A DNA stretch of 64,000 nt from Echinometra lucunter (lineage: Eukaryota; Echinodermata; Echinoidea; Camarodonta; Echinometridae), in assembly GCA_029962745.1 (NCBI GenBank), contig CM057156.1, positions 32,494,027 through 32,558,026 on the forward strand, read 5' to 3'. Numbering within the stretch: the first letter of the stretch is position 1; each line of letters opens with the position of its first letter. Below the pieces are notes generated by a model. That model did no database searches, was not told where the DNA came from, and saw only the letters and a program-made list of their open reading frames with translations. The position numbers were made by a program, and so were the translations under genes. Positions 12,176 to 25,300 of this stretch are shown piece after piece.

Positions 12176-15100
12176 AAGAGATTATTACCAAATTTACAAT
12201 CCTGCAATAAGGTTCAAGATTTATTTAAGGTTATTTAACGTTAATACAGATAAAAAACAGGCCAAGGATATAAATCATATTTGGCTCCTTATTTAGTATT
12301 TCATTTGACAATTAAGGATAAAACCTCTCAGCATCTTAGTTTTGCTAACATCTTGCTACCTATCATCTGAAAGCAAAGAAATTTGATGAAAGGTCCTGGA
12401 AGGCTCACCAAAATGCACGAGACCTTTAACTAAATAAATGACCACAGCCAACGATGTGTATTACCTTCACATTTCATAATGCATTTGCAAACCTCTAATT
12501 TCTACATGACTTCAGACCATGTCTTGGGTATGTGAGTGATTGTAAGTTGAAATTGCATATGATATGTACCTGTTACATGTACCTGTTACATTCTATTTAC
12601 AAATACTGGTAAGTACTATTTCTGGACACTTTGAAGCATGCAATTTGCTTTAGTATGTAATGCACACAGGCATACAATGACATAAAGTCCTGCTATTAAT
12701 AGTAAAAGAATCACACACAACACAAAAACATAACATCAATGTCCAATAAGGGCACAAACAATTGGCTTTTATATCAGATCCATTCACTCTTCAAATGTCT
12801 TAAAGACATTAGACCATGATTCTTAAACTTTCTTGCTGACTACCCTGCCATTTCAAGATATCTTCTATCACAGCCAAAAAAGGGGACAAGTGAGTATATC
12901 CAAATCATGCAAGCATAACAAGTATTCATGTAACAGCTTTGATATTAATTTACATGAAGAGGGGCAAGTGAACTTTCAAGGAAACAAAATGGGAAATACA
13001 TGTATCTAATTTCCATGTGTACCTCCATACCCAAGGCTAGAAATTTACCATATGTTTATATGCCATAGAATTATTTTCATTCTTTCCTACCTTTATTATT
13101 AAACTCACTATACTGTAGATGTCAAGAAACAACCACTTTATCTGTAAGGACTATCGTATCTGAACTACTCTCATGAATTCTTGTCACAGGTCATTACTTT
13201 AAAAAAAATTACTGTGAAACATTGCAGCTTTGAACACTTATGAGGACTGTGTCTATTACATCACAGAATATTAACTATTTATATGATTACTGATTTATGC
13301 ATTCAAAAGCTTGTGGGGGGCAGGGTCTGCAATTTGTCAATTATTTTTATTTTCATGACTGGTCGGACTATGATGCTTTCCTAACTAGCAACACTTCTTG
13401 TTCCCGTACGTCAGCACTAATCCATGACCAATTCTTAACAGCTTCCTACCATGATTCGAAACACTAGTACATAAAAGCGAAAGATTAGTGCTTAAACAAT
13501 ACTTAATCCTTTCATTCAAGTACAATGCAATATAAGATTATATATTTATAATACATGTACAATGTTAAGATTGCAACTGTCCGCAATTCAGCAACAAAAA
13601 AAAGAAACAACAAAAACCATCACTTCTCTTTTTCTCTCTCTTTTTTTGTTTGTTTGAAAGACTAACTGTTAATATATGAAGACTTAGTCATTATAATAAT
13701 CCACTTGTAAATAATATCTACACATATATGGCATGTTCAAAAAATCCCATAAATTTTTTTTCTAGGCATCATGCAATGGAATATATTTATATAATTTACA
13801 ATTGTCACCTCAACACATGCTTACTATATACATGAGAAAATGTAGAAAATATATACAAATTACTACAAGATTATTCAACTATGTAGAATAAGCAGCAGTT
13901 CTGCTTTATAAATATCATGTACTACTGAATGGACATACATGTACTCACAAACTTTGGTTAGATGTTGAATAGAGTAAGAATATCTTCATAAAACATGCTT
14001 AACTTGCACACATATGCTGGGCATATTCAATAAATATTTATGACAACATTCAAGTTTGATGCATAGATGAAAGAGAATAAAAGATAAAAGATTCTGGAAT
14101 TTTGACAATTTCGTAATAAAAACATGTTCATATAAAGATGACTTATTTGAGCGCATGACTACATTTACAGTTTAAAATATAATCCTACACCCAATAAACC
14201 ATTAAAATTTCTACACATACAAGTTACTTCAAAACTTCATAAATTTAAATCTGATCATCTCGCATACATTCTACAGCGACAAGGATCATATCTGTGACTA
14301 TATATGCACTAGAAACATTTCATAACATTACTGTCATTTCACGCAAATTTGGCAGTGGGATATAGACCAAAGAAAGTTGACCAATTCTCTAACCATTTCA
14401 AAACATCTTATTTTCTTCCTATGACACTTCTATTTCAGAGTCCAAATTGATGATTTTATTTGAAGGCATGTAAAAAAACATATCTAAAAAAAAAAAAAAA
14501 ATCTGTTACAAGTTTTACTGTAAGATAACTTTTATGAATAATGCCATCAAACAATATTCTTTTTGCAGGAATCATGACTGAAAATGAAACCAAATATCAT
14601 TCTTGCATTTTTAAGGTTAGATAAGTAGAAGAGATACATACATGTATGTACTGATAAACATTGGTACATAATCCATATTATCCATTATTACTAATTATTA
14701 CTACTACTACTATTATTACTAATTACACTGTCACTGATTTTGTTTTCATGGTTAAATGTCATAAATATATCCCGATACCTTGCCCCAAACATTAAGACTG
14801 CTATATAATTTCAAAACAGCTACTGAAGCTACTGAATTTCGCACATTTCATCTACAGAAAAAAAAATCAATATAAAAATATTCTAAAGATATATTTCCTA
14901 AGACTGTCATGAACTTCACTGAATTACCAGGTCTTTATTCATTGCTTACTAGAAGACTACATGATTCATTAAGGCAGATAAAGTGTAATACATAGGTATT
15001 TACATGTCTTTACAGTCTACAGTAATTTTGATAAGTATGCTTCCACATCAACAAGCACAGCTGTATTTATTTACTATAAAATTGAGCATTTTCATGTTAC

Positions 15101-16232
15101 AAAGTACTTTTCATGCCATGTCCTTATGGATCTTCTTTATTACTTCTTTAATGACAAGTATTACCCTTCCTCATTCTCTATCACTTTATATCAATCCTAT
15201 CTCTTTGAATAATTTGTGATAGGGTTATAAAAGTTAAATTTATAAAATAGGATAAGGAAATACAGAGAACATTCAAATGTACCTTGTCTATTTCTTCATT
15301 TTCACTAACCTCCTCTACAATATCAGTTTCTTAAATATATTATTTATTCAAAAAAATAAAAGGAATTTCAGAACCAACAGACTGTTCCACTGAAATGCAT
15401 GTGTTATATCTTAAATACCTGGAATGTAACATATCATTCTACCCTTATCTGGCCAATATATTCTGAGGTGACACTACTATTAAATTAGTGTCATTGAAAC
15501 AATTTTCATGGATAAATCACAATTTATACACTTACAATGGAATGTTTCAGAAAAGATAGCAAAAATATTCACACAAAAGAATTAAATGTCAGGAAAAATA
15601 AAACTGCAACAGCACACAATGATTATTCCAAACTATAAATATGTCTCAATTACATAACAAGCCATTAGGCTTTCATAAAACTACACCTCAAATTCTACTT
15701 TTGCATAATTATTGAATGCTCAAAGCAATTTAGTTTGGCAATTATGGTAGTCTCTGTCCAAATGACACTGCTTTTGATTGCTTCCTAGTGGTTCTGAAGT
15801 ACATGTATGCCTGAAGAACAGCAGGACAAGGTCATCCAAATGATGAGTTTTAGCAGATCTCATTTCAAAGAATGTCATCAAATGACATCACCCTGAATCC
15901 ATAGTCTCTTTTTCAATTGTGATTTCTCAGCAGGGAATAGCATCACTTGGTATTTGCTGAAGGTCTACTCCTCTTGACTCCATTTTGCTATCATGTCTGT
16001 CTACTTCATCATCCTTTGTCAGGTGAAGTGTTATTTCACTTTCTTCAGAGCAGTATGATTTCATCCTTCAGTTTCTTCCAAAAACACACTTGTTGATGTT
16101 GCTGATTTAGATGCAAATTTTCACTGATGACGTGATGTTTTCTGCCGGGCTTTTCAAGCACATTGATAATGGTCAGTCAACAATTGTTCATACTGTCCAC
16201 TCAACAGCATTGTATGGATGACCTTTGACTTC

Positions 16233-16352
16233 TTAGATGATCTTGTATGACCTGAGTGATGCAACAACAACATATACCACCCAAAGAACGACAAGGAAAA
16301 ATCCAGTCAGATACTTGGTCACCTTCTTGCCACCCAGCTCACCTCCAACAAT
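16233..16352 (-). CDS. SLC8A: Exchanger terminal coding exon (last TM helix and stop)
   Basis: 39 codons plus TAA at 16235-16233. [10 protein letters not shown] is followed by the hydrophobic run [20 protein letters not shown], the last membrane helix, and a short SYKII tail. Vertebrate NCX1 has IGGELGG at the same place. Acceptor CTTAG. Confidence 0.95.
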   Translation of the reverse strand: MVGGELGGKKVTKYLTGFFLVVLWVVYVVVASLRSYKII

Positions 16353-19300
16353 CTAAGAAAAGCATAAAAAAAAAAGAAATAATCATAAATGACAAACATG
16401 CCATTTCAACAGAAAATGGTTAAAAATCCATGTATATGTAATTGCAATGATACCATGTTAGTGTCACTTTTTTAAACAAAGGAGAAATTTCCCACATATT
16501 ATCGATTGCAGTGTCAATGTTGATGATAATTATAATAGTGGTGATGATAATGAAGATGATGATAATGATGATGGTGGTGATGGTGATAATGATAGTTGTG
16601 GTGGTGATGATGACAATGATGATGATGATGATGTTGATGACAGTGATAATGATAGTGATGATGGTGCTGCTGGTGATGACTATGATGATGAAGTTGATGA
16701 TGACAATGATAATGCTAAAGATAATGATGAAAAAAGATGATGATGATGATGATGATGCCGATGAAGATTAACAATGATGGTGACAACAATTTGCTTTTAT
16801 AAATTACATATCATACACTATCCTGCATGTATAAGCAAAATTGCGATTTACTGAAATATGTATACATGTACATAAATCAGTCCTAGTATTTAAGATATTG
16901 AAACAGAATGAGTTGCATCTATTTCTGAACGGCATATAGATTGTTTTCTCTATTTTCTCTGTTTTCTCCTTAACATGTACTGAAATACTTACATATCTTC
17001 TCCCTATCAAGATGCATATACAGCATGTACCGACTCCTGCAAAAAGGATGACAGCCAAATCAAGATTCTCTGTTCCCACCCTGAATGGTCCATTATTGTT
17101 GGCATACAGATACATGACTTTGATGATCCATGGCAGACCCAAGCCAAGGAATACATTCACACTATTACTACCTGTAGCAGAAAATCAACAGATAAAACAA
17201 TGTCAAATTTAAACAGGGTGTTGGTACGAAAGTAACAACTGCCACAAAACAAAGCCTGATATCTCAAAGACAAAGTATTATGCTCAATGCAAATTCAAAT
17301 TCTTGGAATCTGGCAATTATTCAATTCCTGTAAATATTCCATTTAGAAACTAATCTAGATGATCAATTCCACATCTTTAAGCCAGTTTTAATGTAATATG
17401 CAAGGAAATGACTATTTCGCTCACACAATTGGAAGTAACTCATCAATCAGAAATTAAACACAGTTGATAATTCAAGGAATGGTTTTCTTTTTGAAACTTT
17501 GGCACCATTGCAGAATGTTATGATCTATTGCTAAATGTCACAATCGATATGTCGCCCTCTACTGGTTTGTTGTATGAATGCATCACTGTATGAAGGCCAT
17601 CAAATAAAGACACCATAGAAATGCACAATCTCGATACTTGCATTTCTTTCAACATTGGTGGCAGCGGCTGGATGAAAACCCAAGCCATAAAATGGAATGA
17701 AACCAGTATGATTTGACTCTACCTGTGATATTGCCAATGGCAGCATCAGCGTGTTGGTCCTGAATGGCAGCTGTTCGGCTGGCAAACGCGTCGGGTACGC
17801 TGGTCCCAAGAGCTATAATTGTAATACCTGCTACACTGGGCTCTATTAATGCAACACAGCTCAGCAGAGTAGCAATCTAGCAAGAAAGTAAATGGGTAGG
17901 TATATCAAAGATCTCAAAGGCAGTATTCATTCAGATACATCAAAATATTATGATAATACTCTGGCTAATTTACAAAATATTAACAGAATACCTCCCATAT
18001 CAGCAGTATATACTATTCAACTGTAAATCTAAAACTGCTATTCAGGCCCTTTATCAACATCTGTTGGTAAGTTTCAATGATAAGTATAAATATGGATATA
18101 AAATAAACTTATCCTTATTAGGGGAAGATTATGCAGTACTTTTAGAGATACATTTACTGGTAACATAAGCAGAGTATGAATAAAGTCAGGAAGAAGAATG
18201 AGAAGAAAGAAGGGGAATATGAGATGTGGTTGATTGTTATTTTTTAATTTAAGATGAGAGATTTGTACCTGTTCAACCACAGCTGTGAGTCCAAATATGA
18301 ATAGTAGGGATCCAAAGAAAGCAGGCCAACCTCCCAAATAATTTCTGTGTGATAGAGAAATGAAAATCTGATTAATTCACTGAAAAAACACACATTTCAA
18401 CACAGGTACACAAATTAGACTTGAATAATATGAAATTCAGTCACAGTTATTTACCCATTGCCTATGGGAACCAGTTAATCTCTGTGTAAAGCCTATGGGT
18501 ATGGGAAAACTTGGTAGCCAATGAGTTATACATGTTTCACATGGGTTCACATCCCACTCCTGCCACCAGTAAAAGTAATGTTGCATAACATCAGTCATGG
18601 AAGAGTGCATCCAAGGTTTTTCAGAGACAAGTCAGTATGCAGATTATACTTTTACTTGGAGTAAAATCTTAATCAAAGTAAAATTTTAATCAGAGACCAT
18701 GAGTATCTTCTGCAGACACAAACATGTAAAACCATAGCAACCTAGTTTCCATACATATGAAATACATCATACTGCATATCACTCAATATTTCTATAGACA
18801 TATCCATCAACCAGAGCAATCACAAATTTGTCATTGTACATGTCATGTAAGCTGACTTACTTAGGCGGTACCAAGGCAAAGATGACTTTCCAGAGGAATG
18901 TGATGAAGTGCATGAGACAATCCAGCTTAGATGGAGGGACCTCCTTACCATCATCATCAATGTCTCCACCTAGTGTCATTGCACTGTTGGGAAACAAGAC
19001 AAAGGTCCTTATCATTAACGCTGATGTAGCACTGATGTTTGTCTTAATCAACACTAATCCCATCAACACTACAGACATCATCATTATCAGCATCATTATC
19101 TTATCATCATCATCATCATCATAATCATCATCATCATCATCAACATCAACATCACTATCATCATCATCATCATCATCAACAACAACATCAACATTACTAT
19201 CATCATTAACATCACTATCATCATCAACATCACTATCATCATCACCACCATTACCATCAGCAGGACAGAAACACGGATTATGAATACAGAACATCTGAAT

Positions 19301-22300
19301 GCAATTATTATAAAAGTATACCACTCACTTTTTGATCTGTCCAAACCACGTTTCTGCATCATCCTCATCTTCAAGAATCTGGGCGACTCTCTCACCAATG
19401 TCATCTGTGGTGGTAGATACACCATTAAAGAAACATGTAATCAAAGTAATCCTCCGCAGAAAACCAGATCAACTGAGCTTCGAAACTTATAATATCACAA
19501 CTCACTCTTGAACCGGGGACAACTTTCTTTTCCAACCATACCCTACTGAAATACAGATTTAAATGAAACCATGCTATACAGGCACATTTACATTAAGAAC
19601 TATCAAGAAAAACCGCTAATCCAAAAAAATGGTAACAGTTCAGTAATCAAAATCTGGATTGCCATGTAAATCCTTATACCATGTATATCATATCCAGTTT
19701 ATCAATGGAATAAATATTCAAGACTCATTTTGAAATATATATATATATATGTAACCTATATAACATATTTGTAATGCTTTTCCTGTCTTAGTTAGAAGCA
19801 TTCAGACACACGCTGAGCCATCAGCAGTGAAAATGATGGTTAAATGGAACCATACCTGGTCTTAGATTGGCTACAGCTGCACTGTGTTCTCCAAGCTTGG
19901 CTCCAATGCTAGGATTCCTTAGAACAATCACAAAGTTCTTCAAACCCTACAGAGAGGATAAAAAATAAGTTTAGAAAATAACCTCCCAATTTCAACACTA
20001 TGAAATTTATACAAATTAATGATGTACTAGCGTATCCTGCCTGAAGGTAGTTTAGATTCTTTGTAAGACTTCTGTTTATATGTTTGAAATTCTGGCTAGC
20101 CTTCTTTTTCATCAACTTAATTTAAGTTGAACACAACATGCATTTTTTAGTTATTTAATTGTACCACAACTGAACTATATTTGCTAAACTGTAAGATTAC
20201 ATATCTCTTATCCTGCTCAGAGCCCTTTATTACAGAGTTTGGCCAACTCGGTTTCGGTGGGTAATTACAACAATTTCTTTTGTACTGTGCTTGCCTAACA
20301 AAGCAATATGCACCATGTTGTGCCCTACTGGAGCCGAGTTGGCCAAACTTTGTAATAAAGAGGTGTGATCCTGCTCAGGAAATAGCGCCATCTCCTGAAC
20401 TGAATAAAACATACATCAAATATCCTACACAAAATTGATGTGCACTTAATAGTGCTCACTATATGTCCTCAAAGTCAAAAACATACCATTTGAGAAACTT
20501 AAGGATATTTCTGAGAAAAGCTTAATACATTCTGCTTCTTACTCTCCACTATTCAGTATGAACTAATGAAAAACCAGTGCTGCCCTGCTTTGGCAAAAGG
20601 AAGCAAGTGACATATCAACCAAATTTGAGTTATTGATATTTTCATATTATACCTAGAGTGCTCTTCTTCCGGGCCAAATTTTATGCATGAACACTCATCA
20701 TGTTAAGAGATATGCTAGGCAAGACATCATTATATTGCATTGACATCAGTGTAGTTGACAGATACATTTTGCTCTTTTACAGGAAATGTCACTTTTGTCA
20801 CTTGCTTCCTTTTGCCAAATTAGGGCAGAATGACTATATTAATTACCATTGATTCCTTGTTGACAGGTATCTCAATGGTCTTGCTTTTCTCTTCATGTTT
20901 GAAGCACAATGTTCCTGTCATAGATCTGTAGTCAGCTCCACCTTCTAGATTCACATCTCCTTTAGCATTACCATCCCTAATACATTACAAAATAATGAAA
21001 ACAGTGAAAAATGATGCATTAGCCCATCCATGACAGAGGGTCTGTGGTTTGGCCCATTAACTTTGGATGCATAGCCCTAAAAACCCATACCAAACACATG
21101 AGCAGAAGGAGTAAAAATTCTGTAAATGCTATGCCCATTTTGGCTGTGTTGGTATTTGGTGTTTGATGCTAAAAAAATTTCAAAGGAAAACAAGCACTAA
21201 AATCCCCAAGTTGTCATTGCGACTGAAACGGGGATGCCAACCTTATAAAAAGCACTGCAGTATTTTGAGGGATGAAAAGGAGTATTTTGGGTGAGAAAAG
21301 GAGTATTTTGGGTGGAAAAACATTATTTTCACCTTTTCTGCAAGAGAGTACATGTGTGGTAATACAATTTTGAGAAAAAAGTATTTTCCATGAAACCTGC
21401 AGTAATTTTGATTTTTAAAAAACAGTATAAAATACTGCAAAAAAGGAAGAGTTGGCATCTCTACTAAAAGTTTAAAGTCACTATCTTCATGTAAACTGGC
21501 AACTTTTTAACTTCTCAACATACTTTCTGTCAATTTATATTCATTTCCTATTTCATGACTTTTTATCAGAGAAAAAAAATTGCAACACTATAAGCTATCA
21601 CAAATCTGCACTAACTTAGATATTAGAAATTTTGTGATTATAGGCCTACATTCTAAATCTGTGATTATAGGCCCACATTCTAAATCTGTGATTATACTTT
21701 CTAAATTAGAAAGTTTGTGATTATAAATCTTATATTTATAGATCATTTTTAAAAAAAACTTTGGTTTGTGCTTCAAGTCTATCAACAAAATTACAATGTT
21801 ATTGCAGTCATTCATTAGGCTTGTAATTTTTACCCAATCTCAAACTTTTCTATTACTCTTCCGTATTTTTCATTGTGCTTGCTCTAATTTCATTATCAAC
21901 AATCCACTCCCTCTCATGATAATGTCTATACAAATTACACACAATATCATTCCAGAATATATTCTACACCTTTATGCTTCTACAAGCATATACATAAATT
22001 GCACACATATTATGCCTATTATAGGATTCCATCCTCATCTTTCCGTGATGCAACCAGACAATAGTGATGCAAGCAGGCATTGTTTAAACACCTTGTGAAA
22101 TCAAACAATGATATATTTGCACAATTACTTATCAGAATTATCATCCCAATGTAACTAATTACATAGAGAAATCCCATCTTCTACAAATACACTGTACTTT
22201 CTTACAAAGGGGTGTATTAACACAAACATCCCACAGTAGTTGCCATGACAACCCCTCCCAAGAACAATCTAGTTAAGAGGAACTAGAAGAGCCTTACTGT

Positions 22301-25300
22301 CTCAACAGAATGCAATTATTTAATTACTTCCGTACATTCAAACAACCTTGGAATGTACATAAGTATACATGATCCACGGCAGATTGGAAATCAGCTTCTT
22401 TTGTTTGCTCCAATCAAAATTCATCCAGGAGAATGGACACAACACAGAAATTTGTTAAATATTACACACACTTGATCACTAAAATCAACTTCAAATGAAA
22501 GATCATTCAATTTTTGACAGAGTCTGCATTCTTATTAAAGTTTCATAAATGTCTTTCTGATAGGTGCTCAAAAATTATTTGATTATTTTCCATTCATGTT
22601 TTTCATATCTCCATGCAAAGGTCAAATGAGATATGTAAGCACTGTGAAGACGGTGCTCAAGGTCTCTTAATTACAAGGAGAAATCAAGCTAGGTATACCA
22701 AAGTCCTGAACAACTAAGGTAATATGAGTTTCAACAATGGATCTATCGTTTTGCAACAAGCTGGATGAATATCATTCAGAATGGTTTATCCTGTAGTAAC
22801 ATGCTGTTCAAACAAGGAATGTGTAAACAAACATTTTGGTAAATAACATACAATGAAAATCATAGAGGTCAGCTGAGGTGTGGAAGAAGAGAAATGGTTG
22901 AGCCACGACCTTACTGATAATGAGAATAATCCTAAAATCCATTGAATAATTTTAATGGCCCATCCTCCATCCCCCCTCCCCTTATGGCAGAAATGAGTGT
23001 TTAAGATTACTTTGAAATGGATCTGCTGTAAAAAAAAACACAAGTAGAATGACTTACATGGTGGTATACTGGAGGGTGACAGTCCCATCAAATCCCTTGG
23101 ATCTTGTCACTGTTGTCGTAACCATTCCATTCTCAAGATCAGCCGTGTAAGTTGGTGAATCAAAGGAGAACTCACCAGGCACTAGGAGGAGAAAATATCA
23201 AAATGAGTCATCAATGAGTGATTCAGCCACTTTAAGGAGTACATGGACATCTCAATATTCAAGAACATAGAAAAACCATCAAAATCATCATTATCATCAT
23301 CATCATACCATCATTACCAACATTATCAACATCATCACCATCATACCATCATTATCAACACTATCATAATAATCACTATCAACATTGATATCATTATCAT
23401 CACCACCACTTTCAATACCTTTATCATCATCATCAAAATCATCAACATCAACAGCATAATCATCCACATTAACAGAATCCTTGTCGTCATCATCATCAAT
23501 GTCACCAACACACTAACCACCATTATCCCCAGGCATCATGATGATCATCATCACCCACATCGACACCATCATCATCATAATAATCATTGTCACCAATACC
23601 AGAGTCTTTGTACTCACCATCATCATCGATGATCGTTACCCTGGTCACGCTAGGATCCCCTAATGCACCCCCTCCCTCGGGTGATTTGAGTATGACGTAG
23701 AACTCCATGTCGTTCTCGTACTGGGTGTCATTGATGATGGGAATGGTGATCGTCTTCCTCCATTCTGTCTCAGTGAAAACCTGAGAAAATTCAATATGAC
23801 AGTAATATCAGTAAACATTATACAAAACTACAGGAACAATAAAAAGTGCATTCTGATTAAGATACAAAGGACTTGCTTGTCCCACCAACAACTTCAACAT
23901 TCCCTTTGAAAATCAGTAGGAGTGAGTTGCATACAGTTTTTAAATCTGCTTTACAGTCAACAAATGCATTACAAAATACTCTAAAATGATAACTTCCACC
24001 TTTAAAAGTGAACTGTCATCTTCTCTACAAAATATCACTTACAACTATAAGTGTAAGTCTGCAGCAAAATAAAGGTAACAACAAAATTCCGAACTGCCAT
24101 GTTAATAAACTGAACATAAAATTGGCAGAAATCACTCATAAAACTCTCCCCTATCGTAAATGTGCTTTGAGTATGAGATCTTTTAAAGAATATCAAGTTT
24201 CAATAAAATTTCACAAATAATGCAGTATGAAACCAAAACCCTATCAAAAAAGGGAAGACTTTGAAATTGCAAACAACAAAGGAATTAAATGCAATGAATA
24301 GAGAGAGATGAATAAGAAAGAGAATAGCTGGAAAGAATAAGGTAAACAAACCATACAATGTAATTCTAACTAGATTTCATCTTCAACCCATTGAATTAGA
24401 TAACTTGAGATAGGGTCTACGAAAAATGCCTAAACTAAGGTGTCTCATCTTTATGTCGTTGTGCGAAAGAACGCGTCTGGAATGCAGAGTGGAAAATTAT
24501 TGAAAATAAAATTTCAAAAAATATTTGATAATTTCACAGGTAGCATGTAGACCTTGTAAATTGATAAATGATTTTCTTGTGGCATGATTTTTGCTAAAAT
24601 TCTATTCTGATATGTCAAAATGGACATTTTAATTTTTGCATTTTTTTTATTTTGCGTTCCGGACGTGTTCTTTCCCACAACGACATAAAGATATAACGCC
24701 TAATCAAATTATGTTTAGCTAATGAAGATCATACCAGTTTTCCTTGAGAGTGCATAAACTCTGTCCCTTGCTTGGCAGTACCATCTCTTGTCTCATACGT
24801 TACATAGACAGTACCCTTGATTTGATCATCATAGGTATCACTACGACTCATCTCATCCACAATCTCATGATGATGACCTGGTCTTCCATTCTCCTGCAAG
24901 ATGATGGAAAACAGAAATTATTATGATATATATAGAAGTCTTGATGTTTTTAGCGGTGCTTAGATAGTGCTCTTCAATCTTGAGTGCTTATATGCTGGAA
25001 ATTACTACTAGTAGCTCTAAACTATTCTATTTTCTTGGCTTTGCATATGATGATGAAGCTTTTTATAAAGTTTGCTGGTATTAACCATGCCTTGACCCCA
25101 TTTCATAAACCTTGTTATCACTAGCAAGTTGCAATAACTGTTATAAGCTAGTGAAATCTTTGCATCTGATTGGCTGAGAGCAAATTTGTCATAGAAATGG
25201 AGCAGTTGTTATTGATAACAAGTTTTGTTTTTAACAGGGTCCTGGGGCCCGTTGCATAAAACTTAATATAATAGTAACTTTGCTATTATAGTAACTCTTC

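Larger units (their letters stand above)
9601..16232 (-). other. Convergent intergenic region and probable long exchanger 3' UTR
   Basis: No coding gene is visible in 6.6 kb between the two genes. The part near 16232 must be the exchanger 3' UTR on the - strand. A candidate - strand poly(A) signal (TTTATT on +) is at 10358-10363, among many others, so the UTR end is open. The stretch includes a CT/poly-C tract (9961-10215) and a perfect hairpin (12148-12175). Confidence 0.45.
20977..23057 (-). other. Exchanger intron (2.1 kb)
   Basis: Besides the family A copy and tandem repeat above, the part 21730-23057 is AT-rich and shows no gene. The ORFs at 21766 and 22786 have no recognisable product. 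Confidence 0.7.

Noticed and set aside
16511..16771. Met/Asp-rich 86-codon ORF
   Set aside because: Direct translation of a GAT microsatellite inside an intron.
18500..18580. tRNA-like A and B boxes
   Set aside because: Only the B box is convincing and no fold can be drawn; perhaps an old SINE scrap.
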